Shown here: piece by piece, positions 46,618 through 54,392 of the stretch
How the letters are laid out: each line of letters starts with the position of its first letter
Numbering within the stretch: position 1 is the stretch's first letter
DNA from: Pseudoscardovia suis
GTDB taxonomy: Bacteria; Actinomycetota; Actinomycetes; Actinomycetales; Bifidobacteriaceae
Length of the DNA stretch: 64,000 bases
Assembly (NCBI RefSeq): GCF_002797875.1
Contig: NZ_PGFC01000005.1
Location: 1-64,000 of the forward strand
Direction: 5' to 3'
The notes under the pieces: generated by a model
The model's database searches: none
Told to the model about the DNA's origin: nothing
What the model saw: the letters and a program-made list of their open reading frames with translations, nothing else
Translations under genes and position numbers: made by a program

Positions 46618-47873
46618 GGGCGGCTCCTCTCCAGCTGCTCAAATGTCTCAGAAAGAGCCTGGCCGATCTGGCACATTTCTGCGTCGGTCGTCACAATCTG
46701 CGGAATGATTTGGATACCGTGTATTGACGGCTGCACAACCACGCCGTGTTCACGGAAGGAATCCACGATGTGCCAGATGGGATCGCCGGATGCGTCTTGC
46801 GCCGCCGCCTTCCACCAAGCATCATCACCCCAACCAAGGAAATGGAACAATCCTCGCCCTCGGTGGGCAAGATGGAATTGCTTCTCCAGGTTCGCGCAGG
46901 TCGCCGCGATGCCTTCCGACACATGTTGCACATGCCACTCAATCTCGTATTGACTCATGAAATCGAAGACTCCAATAGTCGCCGCCGCCGAAAGCGGACT
47001 TCCAGCCTGGGTTTCGCCATGCATAAACGGGCAATCGTGCTCAAGAAAGACCGACCAAGATTCTTCACTAACCAGGAGCATAGAAGAGGCCGCTGCGCCA
47101 TTTGTCAAAGCCTTCGAGAAACCGATCAAATCAGGCATGCGAGGCCATTGCATACTCGCCGCGAAGGTTCCTAGCTTGTAGAAGCCTGTCGCCACTTCAT
47201 CCGCCATCAGCAGAAAGTCATACTCGTCTCGCAGCTGGGCAATCTTCCTCAGGACGGCCTGCGTCGGTTCGAAAACCCCAGACCCCAGCATCGGCTCCAG
47301 CATCACCAATGCCACCTGATTCCCGAAGCGCTCAAAGAAGTGTTCCCACTCTTCTGGGTCATCAAGGCTCAGGTGACGCACGAATCTGATATCGACTGAA
47401 AAGGCCGCTTGTCCCAGCCGTTCGCCGGACAACGCCATCGACGACAACGTCATGCCATGATAGCTGCCCCTAAATGTGACGACGATCCTCTTCTCAGCTT
47501 TACCTTGGAGAACCGCACGTTGCCGAGCGAACTTCACCGCAGCATCGTTGAGGGCAGATCCCGAGGTCCCGAAGATTACCGCCTGATACGAGTCACCGAC
47601 AGCCTCCACAAGCAGCTGGGCTGCGCGATCGGCATAATCATTAGAGTAGCGAAACAACGTTCCGTAGTGCAATGAACGGAGCGGCTGCTCCATATGCTCG
47701 GCCACCGTGGTATTCCCATATCCAAAAGGCACATTCCACAGTCCAGACGTCGCGCACAACGCGACGCGACCATCCGAGAATTTCAGTTGTATTCCATCGG
47801 CATCGACAATACGCCGTCCAGGGCTTGACATCATGCCTGGCGCCGTAAAGGATTCGACGACCTGCACCACCAC
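46608..47873 (-). CDS. mpaD: Daptide aminotransferase, MpaD-like (class III, PLP)
   Basis: A 421-residue class III aminotransferase. The PLP-site strand and loop are LLMADEVATGFYKLG with the catalytic Lys in GFSKALTNGAA (about residue 250); the substrate-side GTSGSALNDAAVKFAR and FRGSYHGMTLSSMALSG are family hallmarks. In the daptide pathway it transaminates the ketone made by MpaB to a terminal amine. The GTG start at 47873 follows GAGGGG. It lies 15 bases after the methyltransferase and overlaps mpaB. On its own it could be any omega-aminotransferase; the neighbours decide the call. Confidence 0.8.
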   Translation of the reverse strand: MVVQVVESFTAPGMMSSPGRRIVDADGIQLKFSDGRVALCATSGLWNVPFGYGNTTVAEHMEQPLRSLHYGTLFRYSNDYADRAAQLLVEAVGDSYQAVIFGTSGSALNDAAVKFARQRAVLQGKAEKRIVVTFRGSYHGMTLSSMALSGERLGQAAFSVDIRFVRHLSLDDPEEWEHFFERFGNQVALVMLEPMLGSGVFEPTQAVLRKIAQLRDEYDFLLMADEVATGFYKLGTFAASMQWPRMPDLIGFSKALTNGAAASSMLLVSEESWSVFLEHDCPFMHGETQAGSPLSAAATIGVFDFMSQYEIEWHVQHVSEGIAATCANLEKQFHLAHRGRGLFHFLGWGDDAWWKAAAQDASGDPIWHIVDSFREHGVVVQPSIHGIQIIPQIVTTDAEMCQIGQALSETFEQLERSRPWK

Positions 47874-47888
47874 GACAATCCCCTCTTT

Positions 47889-48710
47889 CTATTTCCGAAC
47901 GGAAAAATACATCATCGTGCGACCTCCAGCCATCCTTCGCGGCGTAGTTCTTGTGGCTACCCTCGCACCGTCGAATCCCGCGAGACCAAGCTCATATTGC
48001 AAATCCGACGCATCGATTTGACGAACCCAAGACAGGTAGAGATCCGCCGAGGAGTCTTCCATTGACGTCACCCAATATCCGTTCACAGCGCCTTGCTCAT
48101 CTTGATATCGGGAGGGGCAGCTGAAGAAAATCGCCGACAGACGCCCTCCCGCGACATTCATCTCACAGGGAAGGAAAATGTTCCGGGGTTGCGACACATA
48201 TTCATGACTGAACCAAAACAGCCCTCCTGCATGCAAGACCCTGTGCAATTGCGAGAAAAGAGCAATGCGCTGTTCGCGACCGAATAGACGCAAACTACCC
48301 GCCGCTATAGTCGCGATATCCAACGAATCCGTGGGTTGGCGAGAAAGCCACGCAATTGCATCGGATCGGACAGATGTCACGTTCGGCAATGCACGCTGAT
48401 CTAATATCGCGAGCAGATCGTCGGAGATATCAACAGCTATGACCTCTTCAATCCCCAGAACAGACAGCTCGGCGGTGATCCTACCGGAACCTGCGCATAG
48501 GTCCACGGCTCGCAAGCGATCGTCATGGTCCCGAATCTCAGGGATGCACGCCGAGAGAACGCTGTCAAGTTCCGCATTGTCATGCTCGCTCGCCGCGTGA
48601 TATAGCCTAGCGCCGTCACCAGAGTACATATCGTGAAGCCGAGCATGCGAGACGATAGCACAGACCGCTTCACGTAATACTTCCGTTTGCCAAGCGTACT
48701 GTTCACACAT
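47889..48710 (-). CDS. mpaM: Daptide N-methyltransferase, MpaM-like
   Basis: A 273-residue class I SAM-dependent methyltransferase. Motif I is AVDLCAGSGRITAELSVLG (about residue 85), followed by the acidic end of strand 2 (VIAVDIS), and motif post-I/II in DIATIAAGSLRLFG. MpaM dimethylates the terminal amine of the modified precursor, completing the (S)-N2,N2-dimethyl-1,2-propanediamine end. The start at 48710 follows GGGGAGG and overlaps the MpaC-like stop by eight bases; the frame is open to 48752 within that gene. Confidence 0.78.
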   Translation of the reverse strand: MCEQYAWQTEVLREAVCAIVSHARLHDMYSGDGARLYHAASEHDNAELDSVLSACIPEIRDHDDRLRAVDLCAGSGRITAELSVLGIEEVIAVDISDDLLAILDQRALPNVTSVRSDAIAWLSRQPTDSLDIATIAAGSLRLFGREQRIALFSQLHRVLHAGGLFWFSHEYVSQPRNIFLPCEMNVAGGRLSAIFFSCPSRYQDEQGAVNGYWVTSMEDSSADLYLSWVRQIDASDLQYELGLAGFDGARVATRTTPRRMAGGRTMMYFSVRK

Positions 48711-49596
48711 GGATTCCCATCCTCCCCAGCAGCTGGTTACGCTCCTGCTCAATCTGCGAAACGCCTAAATCGAATTCATCAGCGATGGCATTCATACCAG
48801 GCACGCCCCTGCGAGCAGCTTTCAGCACTCGGAATGCATCCGCTGAAATGCGATACACATGTCCCGATCGGACGTTTATGGCAGTCCCATTCCGGTTCGT
48901 TTCATCAAAGGCAAGCAACAATTCCGAATCCACCGTATCGTCCGGTTGGCACGAGAACACAATCTGACTGTCGGAGGCCGATGCTTGAACTATGAAAACC
49001 GCAGCAAGAAAAGTTTTCACACACAGGTCATCTGACCTATGAGCAATCGCCGAAGGCCCCGTTCCAGGAATGTTCGATTTCTGATTATCATGGACGAAGA
49101 ACCTCTTCATTCCAATGTTCCGCGGACAATCGAACGCCGATCCCACCTCCATGATGATGCCTGGGACCGTCACGTATTCAGGAAGGCAACCGGTCCGCGA
49201 AAAACGCCGGCAATCTTCGTTAAATAGTGTGCAATCCCCCTCGCTCTCGACCACCACATAGGTTGGCCCGCTTATCTGCAGATATGGCAGCACGCTATAA
49301 GAGACCGTTTCGACAATCATCGATCCATCGACAATCGCCTGATCGCCTTCGTGTCCTATTCCCCCATCAATCGCCAGGTAGTCTCCTTTCCAGCCATCTG
49401 GTCTATTGGGTGCGACCAATAACGCTCTGGACTCATCCGAGAAGCCATACTCGCTGCCGGCTGGTTTTTCACCATTCAATTCATCGGTGACAATGAGGCA
49501 CTCGTACCGGTTGGTTCCATCCGTCGGTATTCCATATAGCAACTGCAACAATGACGTCAGTCTGACACGGCTATCTACAAGTTCATCATGCTTCAT
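48703..49596 (-). CDS. mpaC: Daptide precursor-recognition protein, MpaC-like (RRE-type C-terminus)
   Basis: A 297-residue protein with no enzyme motif. The C-terminal 60 residues (HVYRISADAFRVLKAARRG ... MNAIADEFDLGVSQIEQERN) have the strand and winged-helix pattern of PqqD-like RiPP recognition elements. The N-terminal 230 residues resemble a beta-rich HprK/Cys-containing domain that I cannot name. In daptide clusters MpaC holds the leader peptide for the decarboxylase, aminotransferase and methyltransferase. Its ATG overlaps the stop of the small membrane protein as ATGA, and its 3' end overlaps mpaM. Assignment is by position and the RRE pattern. Confidence 0.68.
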   Translation of the reverse strand: MKHDELVDSRVRLTSLLQLLYGIPTDGTNRYECLIVTDELNGEKPAGSEYGFSDESRALLVAPNRPDGWKGDYLAIDGGIGHEGDQAIVDGSMIVETVSYSVLPYLQISGPTYVVVESEGDCTLFNEDCRRFSRTGCLPEYVTVPGIIMEVGSAFDCPRNIGMKRFFVHDNQKSNIPGTGPSAIAHRSDDLCVKTFLAAVFIVQASASDSQIVFSCQPDDTVDSELLLAFDETNRNGTAINVRSGHVYRISADAFRVLKAARRGVPGMNAIADEFDLGVSQIEQERNQLLGRMGIHV

Positions 49597-49826
49597 TGCC
49601 TATCCTCTTTCCCATCGTCTTTCCGACGCTTGCCAGCAATGCGAGCAGCCATGACGCCGACCTGTATCGCCATGAGCAGACAAATCAGCGCCATATACCC
49701 CCAGTTACCAACCGGGATAACAACAATGAGCGCAACCAGCAGCACGCAGACATTGATCAGAGCCAATACAACGTCCGAGGTGCCCTCAGCTCTTGTTACT
49801 TTCTTATTCATCAACAGCGATTCCAT
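49593..49826 (-). CDS. Small two-helix membrane protein of the daptide cluster
   Basis: A 77-residue protein (from 49826) with two TM helices, VVLALINVCVLLVALIVVIP and MALICLLMAIQVGVMAARIA, and a basic hydrophilic tail (GKRRKDDGKEDRQ). No family is recognised. The frame is open to 49922, and an upstream stretch containing CDICRNGNVKF could belong to it if translation starts at TTG 49871; no start has a good ribosome-binding site. Placed between the precursors and the modification genes and coupled to mpaC, it may give immunity. Confidence 0.55.
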   Translation of the reverse strand: MESLLMNKKVTRAEGTSDVVLALINVCVLLVALIVVIPVGNWGYMALICLLMAIQVGVMAARIAGKRRKDDGKEDRQ

Positions 49827-49902
49827 CCCCGCGAATTTAACATTGCCATTCCGGCAAATGTCGCATCGCAATATGTTCTTATTAAGAAAGGCATCAGCCC
49901 GG

Positions 49903-49918
49903 ATGCAGCAACCTGCAT
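49903..49918 (-). promoter_or_regulatory. Hairpin between precursor and modification genes
   Basis: ATGCAG-GTTG-CTGCAT forms a perfect 6-bp stem in the 144-bp gap after the second precursor, with CTTTCTT further down on the minus strand. It could trim or partly terminate the message so that precursors outnumber the enzymes. Weak by itself. Confidence 0.4.
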
Positions 49919-49970
49919 GCACCCGAGCCGATATCCTGTCTGATTGCCTAGTGCATGATCAAACAATGCA

Positions 49971-50096
49971 TCAGGTCAGGGCAAGACCGATGCCTGCGGC
50001 AATCAGGCCCATGCCGATGCCTGCGCCAACGCCAGCAGCCCACTCACCGAAGCCAGGCGTTTCCAGCGATTCAAGCTGTTCCACAGTCAGTTCCAT
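49971..50096 (-). CDS. Daptide precursor peptide 2 (MpaA-like)
   Basis: A 41-residue peptide. The leader MELTVEQLESLETPGFG parallels that of precursor 1, and the core EWAAGVGAGIGMGLIAAGIG continues LALT with Thr as the final residue. The glycine-spaced hydrophobic helix is what daptides and other membrane-active peptides show. Start: AGGAGG five bases before the ATG at 50096. The C-terminal Thr, which MpaB-type enzymes act on, is the decisive feature. It lies 53 bases after the stop of the other precursor. Confidence 0.85.
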   Translation of the reverse strand: MELTVEQLESLETPGFGEWAAGVGAGIGMGLIAAGIGLALT

Positions 50097-50149
50097 AATC
50101 TCCTCCTTTCGTCACTCGTTATCCAACGCAATCATGGATGTCCTATCTA

Positions 50150-50275
50150 TCACGTAGCAGCAATCCCAATACCGACCAACGCGACACCAGTACCAACGCC
50201 CGCGAAGAAATGACCCCAATTCCATGGAGCTTCCAAATCCTCGAGAGCTTCGACGCTCAAATCCATAGTCCGCAT
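50150..50275 (-). CDS. Daptide precursor peptide 1 (MpaA-like)
   Basis: A 41-residue peptide. Leader MRTMDLSVEALEDLEAP shares M(D/E)L(S/T)VExLExLE(A/T)P with precursor 2. The core WNWGHFF is followed by AGVGTGVALVGIGIAAT, ending in Thr. AGGAGG lies five bases before the ATG at 50275; an internal Met (50266) is too far from it. It sits 66 bases after the M50 protease gene. The two peptides differ in the core (Trp/His/Phe-rich start here, Gly/Trp there), so they may act as a pair. Confidence 0.85.
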   Translation of the reverse strand: MRTMDLSVEALEDLEAPWNWGHFFAGVGTGVALVGIGIAAT

Positions 50276-50341
50276 TTTCGCCTCCTTTCTCTATTCGAAG
50301 CAATGGTTCTTTATCCCACGGAGCGCTCTCGCGGGAAGTTA

Positions 50342-51961
50342 CTAATGCTGGAAAGTCATGGCCAACGCCTTGAATGGCCTTAATACCAACTGCCGGTAGA
50401 GCCATTCAGCCAGTGAAGATTGGCCATCGTCCCACACCACTCGACCGAATGCGGGGACCGTCGCTCCTTCAGCGGCGTCAACAGCGGCATCCTGCGCACG
50501 CACTTCGATGTCCGTCATTTGCGGCCACGCGATTGCCGGCGAATATATACCTGCTGGCACCAAAGCCGCATGGGTAGATCCCTCAACTCGAGCTGTGCCG
50601 ACAATGCGCGTCCCCATAAGACCTTGCTGCTGGATGATGAGAGTCTCGCCGATGGGGAGTTCCTCCCCATATGGAGACAGCAATGTCAATGTGCCATTGC
50701 TTTCGGAAGCATACGAGGTCGCACTCGTCACATGAACAGGAAACAGCAACGTAACTAGAAAGACTACGACACTGCACACAATCGCTCTCGTAGAAAGGCG
50801 ACCCCGCACACGGTCTGTCGAATTGGCACTACTCCTAATGATCTGGACCCATCCATGAATAACCATTGCGAGCATCAACCAAAGCAGCAGAGCATTCGCG
50901 ATTGCTCCGATTCCGGACGACCCCAACGTTGCATCGCATACAGCGAACAACGAATATACGAATACTAGCGGAGTAAGCGAGCACAACACTCCATACGCCG
51001 CCGTCCGTGTGGCGTTCCGAAAGGCTTCCGCCAGGTTGCCGCTGAGCAAGTCGCTTACCACGATTTTCCACTGTCTCATCGCGTTGCTGCGCAAAAATGG
51101 CTGCTCTCGCCAAGCCATCAGAGCAATGTACCCATCGAATTTCACAGTCGGAATCGCATTGATCACGGCGCCCACATACAAACTTGCGACAAGCGATGCC
51201 ATGAAAGAAGGCGCCCCTGGAAGATACCGGAGCAAAGAGCATACGCCTGCAAGCATGAACGTGCTGATTATCCCTGCAGCCGCGACAGCCATACGTTTCT
51301 TGGAGCTCAACCTCCATCCATCGGACACATCACAAAAGCACGCGGGCGCGAGATATAGCAGCATCACTCCTATTCGAGACACCTGCCCGCCGAAGGAATT
51401 CAGCACGGCCCCGTGAGCATACTCATGCAATGAAATGACGAACACCATCATCAACAGCATCTCGAAATAACTGCTGATGCTTTGTGGCGCGGCCAAGTCC
51501 TGGACGAAAGAAGCCCCATCCGCGGCAATCCCAATAAGCCCTGCGAACGCAATCGCCAATGCAGCTGCGGCAGCTATCATCCATTTACGAAAGTCGAAAT
51601 TCGCAAAAGGGGCAAATATCCTTGACGGATTCTTCAATATCGTCACCTGGATAGAGAACAGGGAGTTGACGCGCAATCGGCCCCATTCATGCCTACGCTT
51701 ATTCGACGCACAAATGGGTGCGGCATTATCATCTCGAAGGACCTGGCATCCAGAAAGCATCGTGACGACATTCCGCACATTGTCCTCACCGAACCGGCCG
51801 CCCGCTGCGCTGATATCAGGAACTCGCTGCAAATAAACCAAGATGGAGGCCACATCCGGAGAAACGCCGAAACGCTCACCTGCTGGATTTTCAACCACCC
51901 ATCGTTCACCTTCGTCTAGCGGCTGAAGCAGCCGCACGCCTGGCAGCACCACCGCAGACAT
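50342..51961 (-). CDS. mpaP: M50 intramembrane metalloprotease of the daptide cluster, MpaP-like
   Basis: A 539-residue membrane protein. Residues 1-80 look like a PqqD/RRE-type winged domain (LLQPLDEGERWVVENPAGER ... ). The M50 core follows: HExxH in VISLHEYAHGAVLNSFGG (about residue 185), and the third-ligand motif NAIPTVKFDGY (about 270), within about nine TM helices. A C-terminal extracytoplasmic domain of about 120 residues has beta character. In daptide clusters such a protein is thought to cut the leader at the membrane. The start at 51961 shares TGATG with the permease stop; the frame is open to 52099. Confidence 0.78.
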   Translation of the reverse strand: MSAVVLPGVRLLQPLDEGERWVVENPAGERFGVSPDVASILVYLQRVPDISAAGGRFGEDNVRNVVTMLSGCQVLRDDNAAPICASNKRRHEWGRLRVNSLFSIQVTILKNPSRIFAPFANFDFRKWMIAAAAALAIAFAGLIGIAADGASFVQDLAAPQSISSYFEMLLMMVFVISLHEYAHGAVLNSFGGQVSRIGVMLLYLAPACFCDVSDGWRLSSKKRMAVAAAGIISTFMLAGVCSLLRYLPGAPSFMASLVASLYVGAVINAIPTVKFDGYIALMAWREQPFLRSNAMRQWKIVVSDLLSGNLAEAFRNATRTAAYGVLCSLTPLVFVYSLFAVCDATLGSSGIGAIANALLLWLMLAMVIHGWVQIIRSSANSTDRVRGRLSTRAIVCSVVVFLVTLLFPVHVTSATSYASESNGTLTLLSPYGEELPIGETLIIQQQGLMGTRIVGTARVEGSTHAALVPAGIYSPAIAWPQMTDIEVRAQDAAVDAAEGATVPAFGRVVWDDGQSSLAEWLYRQLVLRPFKALAMTFQH

Positions 51962-52746
51962 CACGCACGTCCTTCCGCAAGTGGACGACGCTTGACGCCA
52001 AAATTGAGCACCAAGATTCCGTCCATGCGTCTCGACGTGGCCCAAGCCAACAAAGAAAGCACTGCCACCCATGCGATGGCCAAGCCCGCGCCTTGCCACA
52101 TACTGAAACGCTCGGCCAACGAAGTATCGTCCACTATCGCGGATTCAGCTCCGCCGAACAACCAACGACCAACGCGGGGGAAGGACGAAATCACCTGCGC
52201 CTCAACAAGCGTCTGGTAAACGAATTGAACCACGATTGCAATGGCTGTGTTGCGGAGCAGCAATCCTAGGGCGACTCCCCAGAGAGCGGACACAAGATAC
52301 ATGAACACGTATGTTGCAATCCACTTCCCCATCGACTGCGGCGATGCATACGTCATTGCCCCGGCCTTCATGAGCGCCGACGAAGCACCATGCACAGCAG
52401 CAAGATTGCAAATCGCCGTGGGCACAGCGAGCACCGCCGCCACGATCATCTTGACGCAGGCGACAAACCAGAATCCGCTATGCCGCAGAGTCAGAAACCG
52501 AAAGTAACCGCTCTGGACATCTTGAGTCACCACGAGAATCCCCAGGACCGAGGAAAACAGCGCACCTCCGAAGGCCATCGTCGAAATTAACTCGGACAGT
52601 TCGGCCTGTTCCTCCGCTGATTTCCCTGAATTCATTGCCGGCTGGACACATCCGTAAACAGATAGCACCGACAGCAGCATCGCGACAATAATCACACACC
52701 ACACAAGAGGCGAGCAAATCCATCTTTTCAATTCACTTCTCAGCAT
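51961..52746 (-). CDS. ABC transporter permease of the daptide cluster
   Basis: A 261-residue, six-TM permease of the ABC-2 type (MLRSELKRWICSPLVWCVII...; VLGILVVTQDVQSGYFRFLT). It begins 14 bases inside the end of the ATPase gene and ends at the protease start. Together with the ATPase it could export the mature peptides or protect the cell by removing them from the membrane, as ABC-2 pairs do for lantibiotics. The frame opens at 52857, but the ATG at 52746 opens the family-like sequence. Confidence 0.78.
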   Translation of the reverse strand: MLRSELKRWICSPLVWCVIIVAMLLSVLSVYGCVQPAMNSGKSAEEQAELSELISTMAFGGALFSSVLGILVVTQDVQSGYFRFLTLRHSGFWFVACVKMIVAAVLAVPTAICNLAAVHGASSALMKAGAMTYASPQSMGKWIATYVFMYLVSALWGVALGLLLRNTAIAIVVQFVYQTLVEAQVISSFPRVGRWLFGGAESAIVDDTSLAERFSMWQGAGLAIAWVAVLSLLAWATSRRMDGILVLNFGVKRRPLAEGRA

Positions 52747-53497
52747 CGCGCCGTCCGCCTTCCGCCGTCGACATCGTCTGATAACTCCGCTCTGCACTGC
52801 CAGGAACTCCCGGCTGAAAAGTCTCGAGCATTGCAACACTTCCGTCATGAACCCCAATCAGGGAATCAGCCACTGAATCGAGCTCAGACATTGAATGAGA
52901 AGAAACCAATATGAGACAGCCCCGTTGCCTGCACTCACCGACGAAACAACGCAACTGCGCGACTGATTCGACATCAAGCCCGTTGGTCGGCTCGTCAAGA
53001 AGCATGATCGGAGGCTCTTTCATCGCCGCGACCACCAATTCGAACTTCTTCCTCATACCCGTGGAGAGCTTGCCAATCCTCTTATGTTCAAATGAATCCA
53101 CGCCGAACCGGCGCTTCAAACGTGCAAGTGTGTCCCTCTGCGCCCCGAGAGCAGAACAAACGTCCGACAACGCGGAACGAACAGACAGCGCGGAGGAGAA
53201 TCCATAAGAAGGAAGCGACACTCCGAAGATGCCACTGCGGTCAGTCATCTCCGCCACTGGTACACCGTTAACGGCGACGGACCCCGAGCGAGGACTCAAA
53301 TCTCCTACAAGCAGCGAAAATAGCGTGGTCTTCCCCACGCCGTTTGGGCCAACAACGCCAACGACGTTCCCGCCCCGCAAGCTTAGGCTCACGTCGGTCA
53401 GGATATCGTTCCCGTGATATGAGAACGAAACATCTTTGGCTACCAGCCGCGTTGTGGGTATCATGCCTGTCTCGCTTCCATCAATCGAAGGATTCAT
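52733..53497 (-). CDS. ABC transporter ATP-binding protein of the daptide cluster
   Basis: A 254-residue ATPase. Walker A is GPNGVGKTT, Q-loop region GVSLPSYGFS, signature KLSTGMRKKFELVVAAM, Walker B IMLLDEPTNGLD, and His in LVSSHS. This CcmA/BcrA-type sequence pairs with ABC-2 permeases. It is the first gene of the daptide operon, with two operators and a promoter upstream. The start may be ATG 53497 or ATG 53464 (MIPTTRLVAKDV). Confidence 0.85.
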   Translation of the reverse strand: MNPSIDGSETGMIPTTRLVAKDVSFSYHGNDILTDVSLSLRGGNVVGVVGPNGVGKTTLFSLLVGDLSPRSGSVAVNGVPVAEMTDRSGIFGVSLPSYGFSSALSVRSALSDVCSALGAQRDTLARLKRRFGVDSFEHKRIGKLSTGMRKKFELVVAAMKEPPIMLLDEPTNGLDVESVAQLRCFVGECRQRGCLILVSSHSMSELDSVADSLIGVHDGSVAMLETFQPGVPGSAERSYQTMSTAEGGRRDAEK

Positions 53498-53556
53498 GAA
53501 GTTCCAACAACTGTTATGGAAGCAGAACCAATCGTTCTAGATACCCCGAAACGATA

Positions 53557-53607
53557 ATTCATGCACGCTTGTGCATGAATCGCCAAGGATCGGTGCACGA
53601 ATGTGCA
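53557..53607. promoter_or_regulatory. Two TGCAC-N4-GTGCA operators before the daptide operon
   Basis: Site 1 (14-mer 53562-53575, TGCACGCTTGTGCA) is part of a perfect inverted repeat with 10-base arms ATTCATGCAC / GTGCATGAAT (53557-53580). Site 2 (53594-53607) is TGCACGAATGTGCA. Centres are 32 bp apart, three helical turns. On the minus strand site 1 overlaps the -35 position (GTGCAT) for a TATCTA box 17 bp downstream, so an activator, most likely the adjacent LuxR-type regulator, fits well. Confidence 0.75.
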
Positions 53608-53608
53608 T

Positions 53609-54271
53609 TTAACTTTCATGTCGTCTTAGCCAAATCGCAACCGCGTGGCTAAGGGAATGTGCATGCAAACGCAAACGGATATTGCGTGTATGCGACCTCA
53701 CTGTCGACACATCGATGAACTGTGCCCGAGCAATCTCCTCGTTGGAATATCCATCCGCAATCTCTCTGATGATTTCAGTCTGGAGCGGCGTCAATTCCTC
53801 TGCCGGCGGTTCGCTCTTCGTTTCTTGGCTCATCAAACTCTCATAACTTGCACCAAGAGAGAGAAAATGAACATCATGAACAGGACTATAGGTCCCGCCT
53901 GCAGCAACCTTCAACAGACCTTCGCGCATCTGCGGCAAATCCCCCTTCACGACGATTCCCTGAGCACCAGAACGAGCGAGCAAGGCAGCATATTTCTTAG
54001 GGCTGTATGAGCTGATTGCAAGCATTGGCATTTCTCGTACTTGACTTCGAATCCGCTGGCAGACATCCATCGCTGTTCCATCGTCGAGTTCCACATCAAG
54101 AAGCAATACGTCCGGTCGCCACGAATCATCGATGCAACGCTGCACCGCCTCCTGCGCGCTGTTCGTCGACCAGCAGACTCTGAGTGTCGGACAGAGTCTG
54201 GGGATAAGCGACACAATCTTTTCCAACGCGAACGAATCGTTGTCCAACACGGCTACAGTCGACTGAATCAT
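53609..54271 (-). CDS. LuxR/NarL-type response regulator of the daptide cluster
   Basis: A 220-residue regulator. The receiver begins STVAVLDNDSFALEK, the phospho-acceptor Asp is in VLLLDVELDDGTAMDV (about residue 57), and switch residues lie in LAISSYSPKKY and IVVKGD. The LuxR helix-turn-helix is LTPLQTEIIREIADGYSNEE ... FIDVSTVRSHTRNIRLRLH. AGGAGG precedes the ATG at 54271. It is divergent from the kinase, and its 3' end abuts the operators that control the biosynthetic operon. Confidence 0.85.
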   Translation of the reverse strand: MIQSTVAVLDNDSFALEKIVSLIPRLCPTLRVCWSTNSAQEAVQRCIDDSWRPDVLLLDVELDDGTAMDVCQRIRSQVREMPMLAISSYSPKKYAALLARSGAQGIVVKGDLPQMREGLLKVAAGGTYSPVHDVHFLSLGASYESLMSQETKSEPPAEELTPLQTEIIREIADGYSNEEIARAQFIDVSTVRSHTRNIRLRLHAHSLSHAVAIWLRRHES

Positions 54272-54392
54272 TGCCCCTCCTGTCCATAAGATGTCCAAGA
54301 CCCCTTTATGCTGTTCTCTAGGCAAAGAATAGCGCTATATTCCCAGCGTTTCTGTAACCCGTCCGACTTATCTCACTATTCCAAGGGTAATC

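Noticed and set aside
45571..53497. Lanthipeptide or sactipeptide cluster
   Set aside because: There is no LanB, LanC, LanM or radical SAM gene, and the cores have no Cys. The enzyme set and C-terminal Thr fit daptides.
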